Source: an uncultured Oscillospiraceae bacterium (GTDB taxonomy: Bacteria; Bacillota_A; Clostridia; Oscillospirales; Oscillospiraceae). Taken from it: a stretch of 14,455 bases of DNA. This document shows, piece after piece, positions 1-6,291 of the stretch. Numbering within the stretch: position 1 is the stretch's first letter; each line of letters opens with the position of its first letter. Where the stretch lies: positions 1 through 14,455 of the forward strand of contig CAKUMR010000010.1 of assembly GCA_934667865.1 (NCBI GenBank), read 5' to 3'. Below the pieces are notes generated by a model. That model saw only the letters and a list, made by a program, of their open reading frames with translations, was not told the DNA's origin and ran no database searches. A program made the position numbers and the translations under genes.

Positions 1-18
1 TTTTTGGCAAGCTGCCTG

Positions 19-62
19 CAAAATTGCAAAATCAATATTTGTAGTATTATTTTGCAATTTTG
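19..62. repeat. AT-rich perfect 14-bp inverted repeat
   Basis: Bases 19-32 (CAAAATTGCAAAAT) are exactly complementary in inverted order to bases 49-62, with a 16-base AT-rich spacer. Within the arms the octamer TGCAAAAT occurs twice in tandem (17-32). It recurs inverted at 49-56, with a degenerate fourth copy at 57-64. The block is far richer in A and T than its surroundings. It could be a dimeric regulator operator, since a weak TTGCAA (25-30), 17-base gap, TATTTT (48-53) promoter-like pair falls inside it. It could also be the 3' hairpin of an upstream gene outside the window. The repeat itself is certain; its function is not known. Confidence 0.75.
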
Positions 63-87
63 ATCGCTGCGGCGGGTTATTGAACGC

Positions 88-124
88 GAAAGGAAACCCT
101 GACGGTTTCCTTTCACTCTTTTCT
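88..124 (+). terminator. Perfect 11-bp hairpin, probable terminator of an upstream transcript
   Basis: GAAAGGAAACC at 88-98 pairs perfectly with 104-114 around a five-base loop. The downstream tract (115-124) is T-rich but interrupted (ACTCTTTTCT), so this is a less ideal intrinsic terminator than the others in the window. It lies upstream of the promoter at 188-216, which fits the end of an earlier transcription unit. A weaker 8-bp stem with one G-U pair (133-140 with 146-153, then Ts to 156) follows. Together they may insulate the operon. An attenuator in a longer leader starting near base 60 is an alternative. Confidence 0.45.
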
Positions 125-187
125 TCCCTCCGAAACTTTCAGCTAGAAGGTTTTTTGACAGTCTGGCCGTTTTCTCCTGCGCCCCTA

Positions 188-216
188 TTGTATTTCCGGG
201 GAAGATGCGCTAAAAT
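188..216 (+). promoter_or_regulatory. SigA-type promoter of the chaperone-thioredoxin-FTR-lipoprotein operon
   Basis: TTGTAT at 188-193 (-35) and TAAAAT at 211-216 (-10) are separated by exactly 17 bases and precede the first gene by about 55 bases. The expected transcription start is near base 223, giving a 5' UTR of roughly 48 nt. A better -35 hexamer, TTGACA at 155-160, has no acceptable -10 at 16-18 bases, so I prefer the pair given here. Confidence 0.6.
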
Positions 217-223
217 GACATTA

Positions 224-265
224 TCTCCTTGCTCCCCACCCGGCGGAGCAAGAACCGGAAGGAGA
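224..265 (+). promoter_or_regulatory. 5' UTR fold that could mask the Shine-Dalgarno of the first gene
   Basis: TCTCCTT at 224-230, right at the predicted 5' end of the mRNA, is exactly complementary to the Shine-Dalgarno AAGGAGA at 259-265. Between them, GCTCC (231-235) pairs with GGAGC (245-249) and can stack on the outer helix. A competing 8-bp hairpin, 228-235 with 245-252, would free the Shine-Dalgarno. Two mutually exclusive folds of this kind are the layout of a translational switch or RNA thermometer. No known riboswitch class was recognised, and chance complementarity is possible. Confidence 0.35.
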
Positions 266-270
266 ACCCT

Positions 271-1149
271 ATGAAAGGTATTGTAAAAAAGCTGTGTGAC
301 ATCGACGGCATCGCGATCCCTGCGGAAATGCTGGAGGTTCACGTGGATGACAAGCAGGTCGAGCAGGCAATCAGGCGTCTGTCCCTGCGCTATGCGAAGG
401 AATGTCCCGCCGAAGCCGCACAGAAGGGCGACCTCGTCCGCTGCCATGCGGAAGCGGGCGACGGCAGACTGGTCCTGCTCTACCCCGGCATGGCGCTGCC
501 CGGCGCAGAGGAGGCGGAAGAAGCCGCGCTCGGCAAGGCCGCGGGCGATGCCATAGAAACCACCCTCTGCGGCAAGCCCGTTTCGCTGACCGTGGAGAAC
601 ATTCTCCGCCGCGCGCCGGTGGAGGTCACGGACGCGCTGATCGCCTCTATCGGCATCGAGGGCGTGACGACCGTCGCGGAATACCGCGTCTATCTGCGTA
701 ATCAGATGCTGGCCGACCTCCGGATGGAGCGAAGCAAGGAGATCACCCGCTATCTGATGGACGAAATGATCGCCGGCTGCGAATATGAGTACGACGAGGC
801 GGAGATGGAGCAGTACATCCGCTCTGCCGAGGAGGAAATGGCTATGCAGCCCGATCTGGACGAGCTGGGCTACTCTCCGGAGGAGCTGCGTCAGGCCATT
901 GCCGGGCAGGCAAAGCAGCTCTGGATGGCCGAGGCCTTCTGCAAGGCGCACGGCATCGCGATCGACGAGGCCGACGTCACGATGCAGGCCGACCAGATGC
1001 AGGAAATGATGTCCCTGATGGGCGAGCCGGTCCCCGACCGTGAGGCGCTGCTGGAGCAGGCCCGTCAGGACGCATATCTTACCGGGCTGTTCACGTACAT
1101 TGACAACATCATTGAGCAGAAGATGGGAGGCTCCTATGGCAATCGCTGA
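271..1149 (+). CDS. Trigger-factor-like chaperone lacking the ribosome-binding domain
   Basis: The product is 292 residues with no signal peptide, so it is probably a cytosolic folding factor. Residues 25-50 resemble the helix of trigger factor that precedes the FKBP domain. Residues 51-118 look like a shortened, degenerate FKBP-type PPIase domain. From residue 118 the pattern VEVTDALIASIG followed by a TTVAEYRVYLRNQM-type helix matches the start of the trigger factor C-terminal chaperone domain, which is helical and acidic to the end. Ordinary trigger factor is about 430 residues and carries a GFRxGxxP ribosome-docking motif; both the motif and its domain are absent. Six cysteines (9, 45, 58, 100, 170, 224) are notable beside a thioredoxin gene. 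The start at 271 is chosen for AAGGAGA at 259-265; an upstream in-frame ATG at 229 lacks one. The 3' end overlaps the thioredoxin gene by 14 bases in another frame, suggesting translational coupling. SurA-like or generic prolyl isomerase annotation is the alternative. Confidence 0.75.
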   Translation: MKGIVKKLCDIDGIAIPAEMLEVHVDDKQVEQAIRRLSLRYAKECPAEAAQKGDLVRCHAEAGDGRLVLLYPGMALPGAEEAEEAALGKAAGDAIETTLCGKPVSLTVENILRRAPVEVTDALIASIGIEGVTTVAEYRVYLRNQMLADLRMERSKEITRYLMDEMIAGCEYEYDEAEMEQYIRSAEEEMAMQPDLDELGYSPEELRQAIAGQAKQLWMAEAFCKAHGIAIDEADVTMQADQMQEMMSLMGEPVPDREALLEQARQDAYLTGLFTYIDNIIEQKMGGSYGNR

Positions 1150-1453
1150 ACTGAAGGAACAGGAATGGAAGGAATTTTCCAAGGCGGACTACGCCGTCAT
1201 TGACTGCTACGGCCAGAACTGCGGCGCCTGCGTGGTGCTCGCGCCGATCTTTGACGCCGTGGCAGACGAAATGCCGGGCATTGCCTTCGGCCGCATCGAC
1301 ATCTCCTGCTACCCCGACATTGCAAACACCTACGGCATCAACGCCATGCCGACCCTGCTGTACTTCCGCGGGGGCGAGCTGGTCGATCAGACGGTCGGCA
1401 GCATGGAGCGCGGGGAGCTTCTGGCGCACGTCGCAAAGCTCCTGTATCAATAA
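1136..1453 (+). CDS. Thioredoxin-fold protein with NCGAC active site
   Basis: This is a 105-residue single-domain thioredoxin, the usual family length, with no signal peptide. The redox motif is C29-G-A-C32 preceded by asparagine, whereas classical thioredoxin has W-C-G-P-C. The cis-proline is present in AMPT (P72), followed by the LLYFRGGELVDQTVG strand-turn typical of the fold. A further C58 and C24 lie close to the active-site strands. GGGAGG at 1125-1130 places the ATG at 1136, inside the end of the chaperone gene. Thioredoxins reduce disulfides in cytosolic proteins and are recharged by NADPH- or ferredoxin-dependent reductases. The adjacent FTR-like gene points to ferredoxin as the electron source, which is an inference from position. 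The alanine for proline and loss of tryptophan should change redox potential and partner choice. Confidence 0.88.
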   Translation: MAIAELKEQEWKEFSKADYAVIDCYGQNCGACVVLAPIFDAVADEMPGIAFGRIDISCYPDIANTYGINAMPTLLYFRGGELVDQTVGSMERGELLAHVAKLLYQ

Positions 1454-1464
1454 GGAGGCGGAAA

Positions 1465-1665
1465 ATGGGAAAAGTCCGTCTCAACGAGGATCGCGAAACC
1501 GTCGCACGCATTCGCGAGGGCTTAAAGCGCACAGGCGGCTACTGCCCCTGCCGCACGGAGCGCAAGCCCGAATACAAGTGCATCTGTGAGGAATTCAAGG
1601 CACAGATCCAGGATCCGAATTTTGAAGGCTATTGCCATTGCAGACTATATTATAAGGAAAAATAA
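1465..1665 (+). CDS. Minimal ferredoxin:thioredoxin reductase catalytic-subunit-like protein
   Basis: This 66-residue protein carries six cysteines in three CxC pairs: C27-P-C29, C39-I-C41 and C57-H-C59. The CPC and CHC motifs are hallmarks of the FTR catalytic subunit, in which one [4Fe-4S] cluster and an adjacent disulfide pass electrons from ferredoxin to thioredoxin. By order, C27, C39, C41 and C57 would bind the cluster and C29-C59 would be the redox disulfide; this assignment is inferred by analogy. The spacing differs from the chloroplast-type enzyme. Here 9 residues separate pairs one and two and 15 separate pairs two and three, instead of about 16 and 8, and the middle pair is CIC rather than CPC. 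No variable subunit gene is next to it. The Shine-Dalgarno TAAGGAGG overlaps the thioredoxin stop codon, so the two are co-expressed. Confidence 0.85.
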   Translation: MGKVRLNEDRETVARIREGLKRTGGYCPCRTERKPEYKCICEEFKAQIQDPNFEGYCHCRLYYKEK

Positions 1666-1679
1666 AAGGAGAGATCATC

Positions 1680-2756
1680 ATGAAAAAACTGTGCGCCGTC
1701 GCGCTGACTCTGGCACTTCTGCTGTCGCTGGCCGCCTGCGGCCTGTTCAGCAGCAGCTCGGTCGTCAAGCTGGGCGACTACACCCACAACGACCCGAAGG
1801 ATCTGACCTATGATCAGCGACTCGTTCTCAAGAACGATGATTTTGGCACCTATCTGGAAGATTACGAAAATTCCGGCGCCTACCCCGACACCATGGTGTA
1901 CGACGAGAGCGGCAACATGATCGGTATGTACGACTATGACGAGGAAACCGGCCTCGCCTCCGGCTGGACCAACCTCACAGACGGCACCTACACCGCCTTC
2001 GCGGCCGGGGAAGAGGTTGATCTCGGCAAGCCCGACCCCACGGCGATGGTCAGCATTCCCGGCACCGTTTCCCTGTACTTTGTCGTGTACGGCAGCAAGG
2101 ACACCGCTACCGCCGCCTTTATGTACCTGTTCCTCTCCGACGCCTCTGCAAAGCAGACGGTCTATGACGCCATGGCGAATGTTTTCGGCATCGTCATGGA
2201 AGAGGAGAGCGACACCGTTCTGACCTACGCGCAGAACACCGACTACATCGCCGCGGAATTTGCCAATCTGGAAAGCTACGGCCAGACCGTGGAGGTCAAG
2301 GACGCGGCGGCCTATGCCGACCTTCTCAAGCAGACCTACGGCGTGCGCGAGGATGGCGGCGTGAACCCCTACAAGCCCTATGCCGGCCACACCGACCCGG
2401 AGGGTCTGGACTTTGACGAAAAGGTCGTCCTCACCGGCTCCGGTGAGGCAGCCGTGGACGAGCAGTATGCCAAGGATATCACCTGCATGACCGACATCCT
2501 CTACGGCAAGGACGGCGACATGGTTGCGCACTACACCTATTTTGAGTGTCCCTCCAAGGAGGCCGCCGACAATCTGGAAACGCTGTACGCCAACGCAGAG
2601 CGCGTTTCCGACACCGTCCTGATGATCTCCTACACCGGTCAGGCCATGCAGGACCTTCTTGCGACCTACAAGGGCTACAACGTCCTGAAGGACAACTCCG
2701 TCGCGGAATACACCAGAATGATCGAGGAAACCTTCTTCTCCGTCATCTACGAATAA
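1680..2756 (+). CDS. Lipoprotein of unknown function with two related domains
   Basis: The product has 358 residues. A basic-hydrophobic signal peptide ends in the lipobox LAAC with the lipidated cysteine at C20, so the mature protein should be anchored outside the membrane, followed by a short serine linker. The mature part is acidic, rich in Tyr and Asp, and I do not recognise a family. It contains an internal duplication. PKDLTYDQRLVL (39-50) matches PEGLDFDEKVVL (240-251). VYDESGNMIGMYDY (73-86) matches LYGKDGDMVAHYTY (274-287). SKDTATA...SDTVL (139-181) matches SKEAADN...SDTVL (292-314). AAGGAGAG at 1666-1673 sets the start 14 bases after the FTR-like gene, making this the last gene of the operon before the terminator at 2768-2809. 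Whether it is functionally tied to the redox genes is unclear. Confidence 0.8.
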   Translation: MKKLCAVALTLALLLSLAACGLFSSSSVVKLGDYTHNDPKDLTYDQRLVLKNDDFGTYLEDYENSGAYPDTMVYDESGNMIGMYDYDEETGLASGWTNLTDGTYTAFAAGEEVDLGKPDPTAMVSIPGTVSLYFVVYGSKDTATAAFMYLFLSDASAKQTVYDAMANVFGIVMEEESDTVLTYAQNTDYIAAEFANLESYGQTVEVKDAAAYADLLKQTYGVREDGGVNPYKPYAGHTDPEGLDFDEKVVLTGSGEAAVDEQYAKDITCMTDILYGKDGDMVAHYTYFECPSKEAADNLETLYANAERVSDTVLMISYTGQAMQDLLATYKGYNVLKDNSVAEYTRMIEETFFSVIYE

Positions 2757-2767
2757 AGAGCCTGGAA

Positions 2768-2809
2768 GATGCCATACGCCCGGAACAGGCCGCGTATGGC
2801 ATCTTTTTT
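2768..2809 (+). terminator. Strong intrinsic terminator after the lipoprotein gene
   Basis: GATGCCATACGC (2768-2779) pairs perfectly with 2792-2803 around a 12-base loop and is followed by six Ts (2804-2809). The stem can extend by AA-TT pairs at its base. It lies 11 bases after the lipoprotein stop codon and only 19 bases before the next start codon, leaving no room for a normal promoter downstream. Confidence 0.9.
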
Positions 2810-2828
2810 CAGGAATGGGAGTGCAGCA

Positions 2829-4565
2829 ATGGATACACAGAAAAAAACAAGACCCGGCAGCTGGCGGGTGCTCTTCCGCACCATCGGAAGGCTGAAAATT
2901 TCATGGGTCTGGGTCGTGATCGCGCTGGGGCTGAATCTGGTGCTGAACAATCTGCTGCTCAAGCTGCCGAGCACTACGGCAGACCTCATGAGCGGGCAGC
3001 TCACGGGGGCCGCGCTGACCAAGGCGATTCTGTTTTACGTCGCCTACGGCCTATTGTCCTTCGTTATGGTCGCCGGGCAGGTGCAGGCGCAGTCCTACGG
3101 CGTCCGGCGGGCGCGGCAGTCCATCTGGCAGAAGATGCTCGGCCTGCGCATGGAATTCTTCGATCGCAACGACCCCTCCGACCTGATGAGCGCCATCACG
3201 AGCGACACCGAAAGCGCGGTGCGGAATTTCATCAACATTCTTATTTATCTGATCCCCGACGTTTACTACGTGGTCATGGCTCTGCGGCGCATCAACGAGT
3301 ACCACTGGGTTCTCGCCGTTTCCTGCTTCGCCATGCTCCCGCTCAAGTTCATCTACGCGCTGATCATGGGCCGGCAGTTCCAGACGCACACCGCCCGGCT
3401 GTACGGCAGGATTGGCCTGCTCACCGGCTTCCTCGCCGACCGCATCGCCCATTTGCCGCTCATCAAGGCCTACACCAACGAGGAATCCGAGGATGAGCAG
3501 GGCAGAGGCGCGGCGAAGCAGCTGCTGAAGGCGAACATGAAGATCGTCCATCTGGACAACATCGCCACGGGCGCTTCGGCCGTCCTCGACGTCCTGCAAA
3601 AGTTCATCGTGATCGTGGTCGCGGTCATTCTGATGCAGCGCGGGCAGATCGACATCACCATGTGGCTGGCCTTCTTCCTCTTCGCACAGAATCTCTTCCC
3701 GACCATGGACAGCATCGTCGATCTCTGGGTGCGCATCAAGGGCGTGCAGGGCAGCTTCGAGCGCATTGCCGAGATCACGGAGGGGCAGGACGAGGAATCC
3801 GGCGTGGCCGCCTTCCCGGAGGCGGGCGACATCCGCTTCCGGAACGTCACCTTCACCTATCCCGAAACCGACGAGCCCGCGCTCCAGAATGTTTCCTTCA
3901 CCGTCCCGCGCGGTTCGGCCGTCGCCATCGTCGGCCTGTGCGGCAGCGGCAAGACGACCTCCGTCAGCCTGCTCGAGCGTTTCTACACGCCGGATGAGGG
4001 GCATATTTTCATCGGGGAGCGGGACATCCGCGACATTTCCCTCTCCGAATTCCGCCGAAACCTTGCCTATGTGCAGCAGGGCGCGGCGGTGGTCAGCGGC
4101 ACGCTGCGCGAGGCCCTGACCTACGGCATCGACCGCGACGTTACCGACGAGGAAATTCTCGCCGCGGCGGAGCGGACGGGCTTCGGCGACTATCTGCGCC
4201 GCTGCGAGGCGGGCCTTGATACCGAGGTCGCGCCCGGCGCGGAATCCATGTCCGGCGGCCAGAGCCAGCGGCTGGTGCTGACACGCGAGGTGCTGCGCGG
4301 CGGCGAGGTCATCCTCATGGACGAGCCGACGAGCGCGCTGGACGTGCGGATCTCGGCAAAAATCCAGGACACCATGGACACGGTCTTTGCCGGAAAGACC
4401 CGGATTCTCATCACACACGATCTGGCCTTCGCCAGAAAATACGGCCGCATCCTTGTGATGGAGCACGGCCGTCTGGTGGGCGACGGCACGCATAAAGCGC
4501 TGCTGGAGACCTGTGAGGCCTACCGGGAAATGAACGAAAATGCAGGGGAGGCGGCGACGGTATGA
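2829..4565 (+). CDS. ABC exporter half-transporter, subunit 1
   Basis: The product has 578 residues, the standard length of a membrane-ATPase half exporter. Residues 1-315 form a six-helix exporter-type membrane domain; residues 333-570 form the ATPase. All nucleotide-binding motifs are intact: A-loop Y344, Walker A G369-x4-GKT (K375), Q-loop Q417, signature MSGGQ (474-478), Walker B with D498 and catalytic E499, D-loop SALD and switch H530. GGGAG at 2817-2821 supports the ATG at 2829. In-frame ATGs at 2769 and 2799 lie in the terminator hairpin and are rejected. The ATGA overlap with the next gene implies coupled translation and a heterodimer. The substrate (drug, lipid or peptide) cannot be read from the sequence. 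No promoter is visible between the terminator and this gene, so expression may depend on read-through or on a promoter inside the lipoprotein gene. Confidence 0.93.
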   Translation: MDTQKKTRPGSWRVLFRTIGRLKISWVWVVIALGLNLVLNNLLLKLPSTTADLMSGQLTGAALTKAILFYVAYGLLSFVMVAGQVQAQSYGVRRARQSIWQKMLGLRMEFFDRNDPSDLMSAITSDTESAVRNFINILIYLIPDVYYVVMALRRINEYHWVLAVSCFAMLPLKFIYALIMGRQFQTHTARLYGRIGLLTGFLADRIAHLPLIKAYTNEESEDEQGRGAAKQLLKANMKIVHLDNIATGASAVLDVLQKFIVIVVAVILMQRGQIDITMWLAFFLFAQNLFPTMDSIVDLWVRIKGVQGSFERIAEITEGQDEESGVAAFPEAGDIRFRNVTFTYPETDEPALQNVSFTVPRGSAVAIVGLCGSGKTTSVSLLERFYTPDEGHIFIGERDIRDISLSEFRRNLAYVQQGAAVVSGTLREALTYGIDRDVTDEEILAAAERTGFGDYLRRCEAGLDTEVAPGAESMSGGQSQRLVLTREVLRGGEVILMDEPTSALDVRISAKIQDTMDTVFAGKTRILITHDLAFARKYGRILVMEHGRLVGDGTHKALLETCEAYREMNENAGEAATV

Positions 4566-6277
4566 AAATAAAAACCACCCGGAAACCGGCGCGCTATTTC
4601 CGCGTCCTGCGGGGCGTGAAGCTGCCGTGGCTGCTGATTTTGTGCAGCTTCGCCTTCTCCGCCGCCACGATGAGCAGCGAGCTCGGCGTGGCCAATCTGA
4701 CGGCCGGCATCATCGATACCAGCCAGCAGGCCATCAACGCAAAGGAGCTGGTCAGCTACATCGGCCTTGTCGCGCTGTCGGCAGCGCTTGCCATCTGCGG
4801 CAACTATTTCACCCGCAAGATGGAGGAGGTCATCACCCTGCGCGTGCGCTGCAAGCTCTGGGCAAAGATCATGCGCCTGCCCACGCGCTACTACGACGAG
4901 GACAACGGCAACGAGCTGGTCAGCCGTATCACCTCCGATGCCTCGGCGCCCTCGGAGCTGTTCTCCATGGCAGTGGGCTGCATCGTCTGCGTCGTGACGA
5001 CCGTGCAGGGCTTCCTCCAGCTCTTCGCCAACAACACCCTGCTTGCAACGTATTCTCTTCTGATCATCCCGCTGACGCTGATCATCAGCTTTTTCTACGG
5101 CAAGATCATGTTTCGTCTGGGCGTTTTCGGCACGGCGGCCATGGCGGGCAGCCTCGGCTACCTCGCCGAGCGCGTACGCAATTTCCGCCTGATCAAAAGT
5201 GCGCTGGCGGAAAAGCTGGAGGCGCAGAAGGGCGGCGCAGCCTTCCGCAGAATGTACAAGGCCGATTTCCTGAGCTGGCTGATGGTCGCGGGCTACCAGC
5301 TCGCGTCCGGGCTGTTCTCCATTCTCTTTATCGTCATCGTGTTCGTGATCGGCGGGCGCTTCCTGCACACCGGCGAAATGACCATAGGCGACCTGACGAG
5401 CTTTTACATGGTTTCCGGCATCGTGACCCTACAGCTCATGCAGCTGTTCATGAATATCGGCAGCGTGTCCGGCATCTTCGGCAACATGAAGAAGATCGCG
5501 GAGATTTCCGACACCGCGCCGGAGCCCACCGAGGGCGAGGCCGTCCCCGCTGCCGGCGAGGACATCGTGTTCGACCATGTGAGCTTTGCCTACACGCCGG
5601 AGCAGGACGCGCTGCACGACGTTTCCCTGCGCATCCCCGCAGGCAAGGTGACGGCCGTCATCGGCGGCAACGGCGCGGGCAAATCCACGCTGTTCAAGCT
5701 GATCACGCGGCTGTATGAGCCGAAGTCCGGTACGATCCGCTTCGGCGGCGGCAATATCGCAGACTTCGCCCTGACCGGCTGGCGCGACCGCTTTGCCTAT
5801 GTGTTCCAGAAAAATCCCCTCATCGGCGGCACGGTGCGTGAGAACATCACCTACGGTCTGGACCGCGAGGTCAGCGAGGAGGAGCTGATCGCCGCAGCGA
5901 AGAAGGCCAACTGCTACGACTGCATCATGGCAAAGCCGGACGGCTTTGACGAGGACGTGGGGCTGGGCGGCTCAAACTTCTCCGGCGGACAGGCGCAGTG
6001 CATCTCCGTCGCCAGAGCGATGCTGCGGAACACGGACTATCTGCTGCTCGACGAGGCCACCAGCAATCTGGACGTGGTGAGCGAAGCCATGGTCACCGAG
6101 GCAATGGACCACCTGATGGAGGGCAAAACCACCGTCATGATCGCCCACAATTTCGCCGCCACGCGCAACGCCGACTACATCATCGTGATGAAGGACGGTA
6201 CGGTCGAGGCCGCCGGCACGCCGGAGGAATTGCAGGAAACCAACGAATACTATCGGATGTTCAGCAAAACGCTGTAA
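4562..6277 (+). CDS. ABC exporter half-transporter, subunit 2
   Basis: The product has 571 residues, with an exporter membrane domain at 1-315 and an ATPase at about 333-571. Motifs are A-loop Y344, Walker A G368-x4-GKST (K374), Q-loop Q416, signature FSGGQ (473-477), Walker B D497 with catalytic E498, D-loop SNLD and H529. All catalytic residues are present in both subunits, so neither site is obviously degenerate by the usual Glu or His criteria. One oddity is FSGGQAQC: cysteine 480 replaces the arginine normally following the signature. The ATG lies inside the stop of subunit 1 (ATGA, 4562-4565), the standard sign of a heterodimeric pair. The sequence differs substantially from subunit 1, so this is not a recent tandem duplication. 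The M16 peptidase gene follows 14 bases later. Confidence 0.93.
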   Translation: MKIKTTRKPARYFRVLRGVKLPWLLILCSFAFSAATMSSELGVANLTAGIIDTSQQAINAKELVSYIGLVALSAALAICGNYFTRKMEEVITLRVRCKLWAKIMRLPTRYYDEDNGNELVSRITSDASAPSELFSMAVGCIVCVVTTVQGFLQLFANNTLLATYSLLIIPLTLIISFFYGKIMFRLGVFGTAAMAGSLGYLAERVRNFRLIKSALAEKLEAQKGGAAFRRMYKADFLSWLMVAGYQLASGLFSILFIVIVFVIGGRFLHTGEMTIGDLTSFYMVSGIVTLQLMQLFMNIGSVSGIFGNMKKIAEISDTAPEPTEGEAVPAAGEDIVFDHVSFAYTPEQDALHDVSLRIPAGKVTAVIGGNGAGKSTLFKLITRLYEPKSGTIRFGGGNIADFALTGWRDRFAYVFQKNPLIGGTVRENITYGLDREVSEEELIAAAKKANCYDCIMAKPDGFDEDVGLGGSNFSGGQAQCISVARAMLRNTDYLLLDEATSNLDVVSEAMVTEAMDHLMEGKTTVMIAHNFAATRNADYIIVMKDGTVEAAGTPEELQETNEYYRMFSKTL

Positions 6278-6291
6278 GAAAGAGGAAAATT

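Noticed and set aside
1..44. Tail of an upstream gene ending in TAG at 42-44
   Set aside because: One frame is open from the edge to this stop, but 13 codons are too few to judge and no protein similarity is visible.
155..183. TTGACA as the operon -35 box
   Set aside because: It is a perfect hexamer, but the bases 16-18 positions downstream are GC-rich and do not form a -10 box.
80..274. A 64-codon plus-strand frame in the leader
   Set aside because: It spans the hairpin and the promoter, has no Shine-Dalgarno, and its sequence resembles no protein.
2769..2828. Earlier start codons for ABC subunit 1
   Set aside because: Both in-frame ATGs lie within the terminator hairpin and lack a ribosome site. 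The residues they would add are unlike an exporter N-terminus.
3051..4493. A minus-strand open frame of 480 codons
   Set aside because: It is the complement of the ABC subunit 1 gene, with a His/Asp/Gly-rich product and no ribosome site. Similar antisense frames at 139-1182, 1650-2531, 4520-5368, 6784-7860, 8308-9201 and 9276-10130 were rejected for the same reason.
5998..6291. N-terminal extension of the M16 peptidase
   Set aside because: The extension is an out-of-frame reading of the ABC subunit 2 gene. The ATG at 6292 has a ribosome site and starts the known M16C homology.
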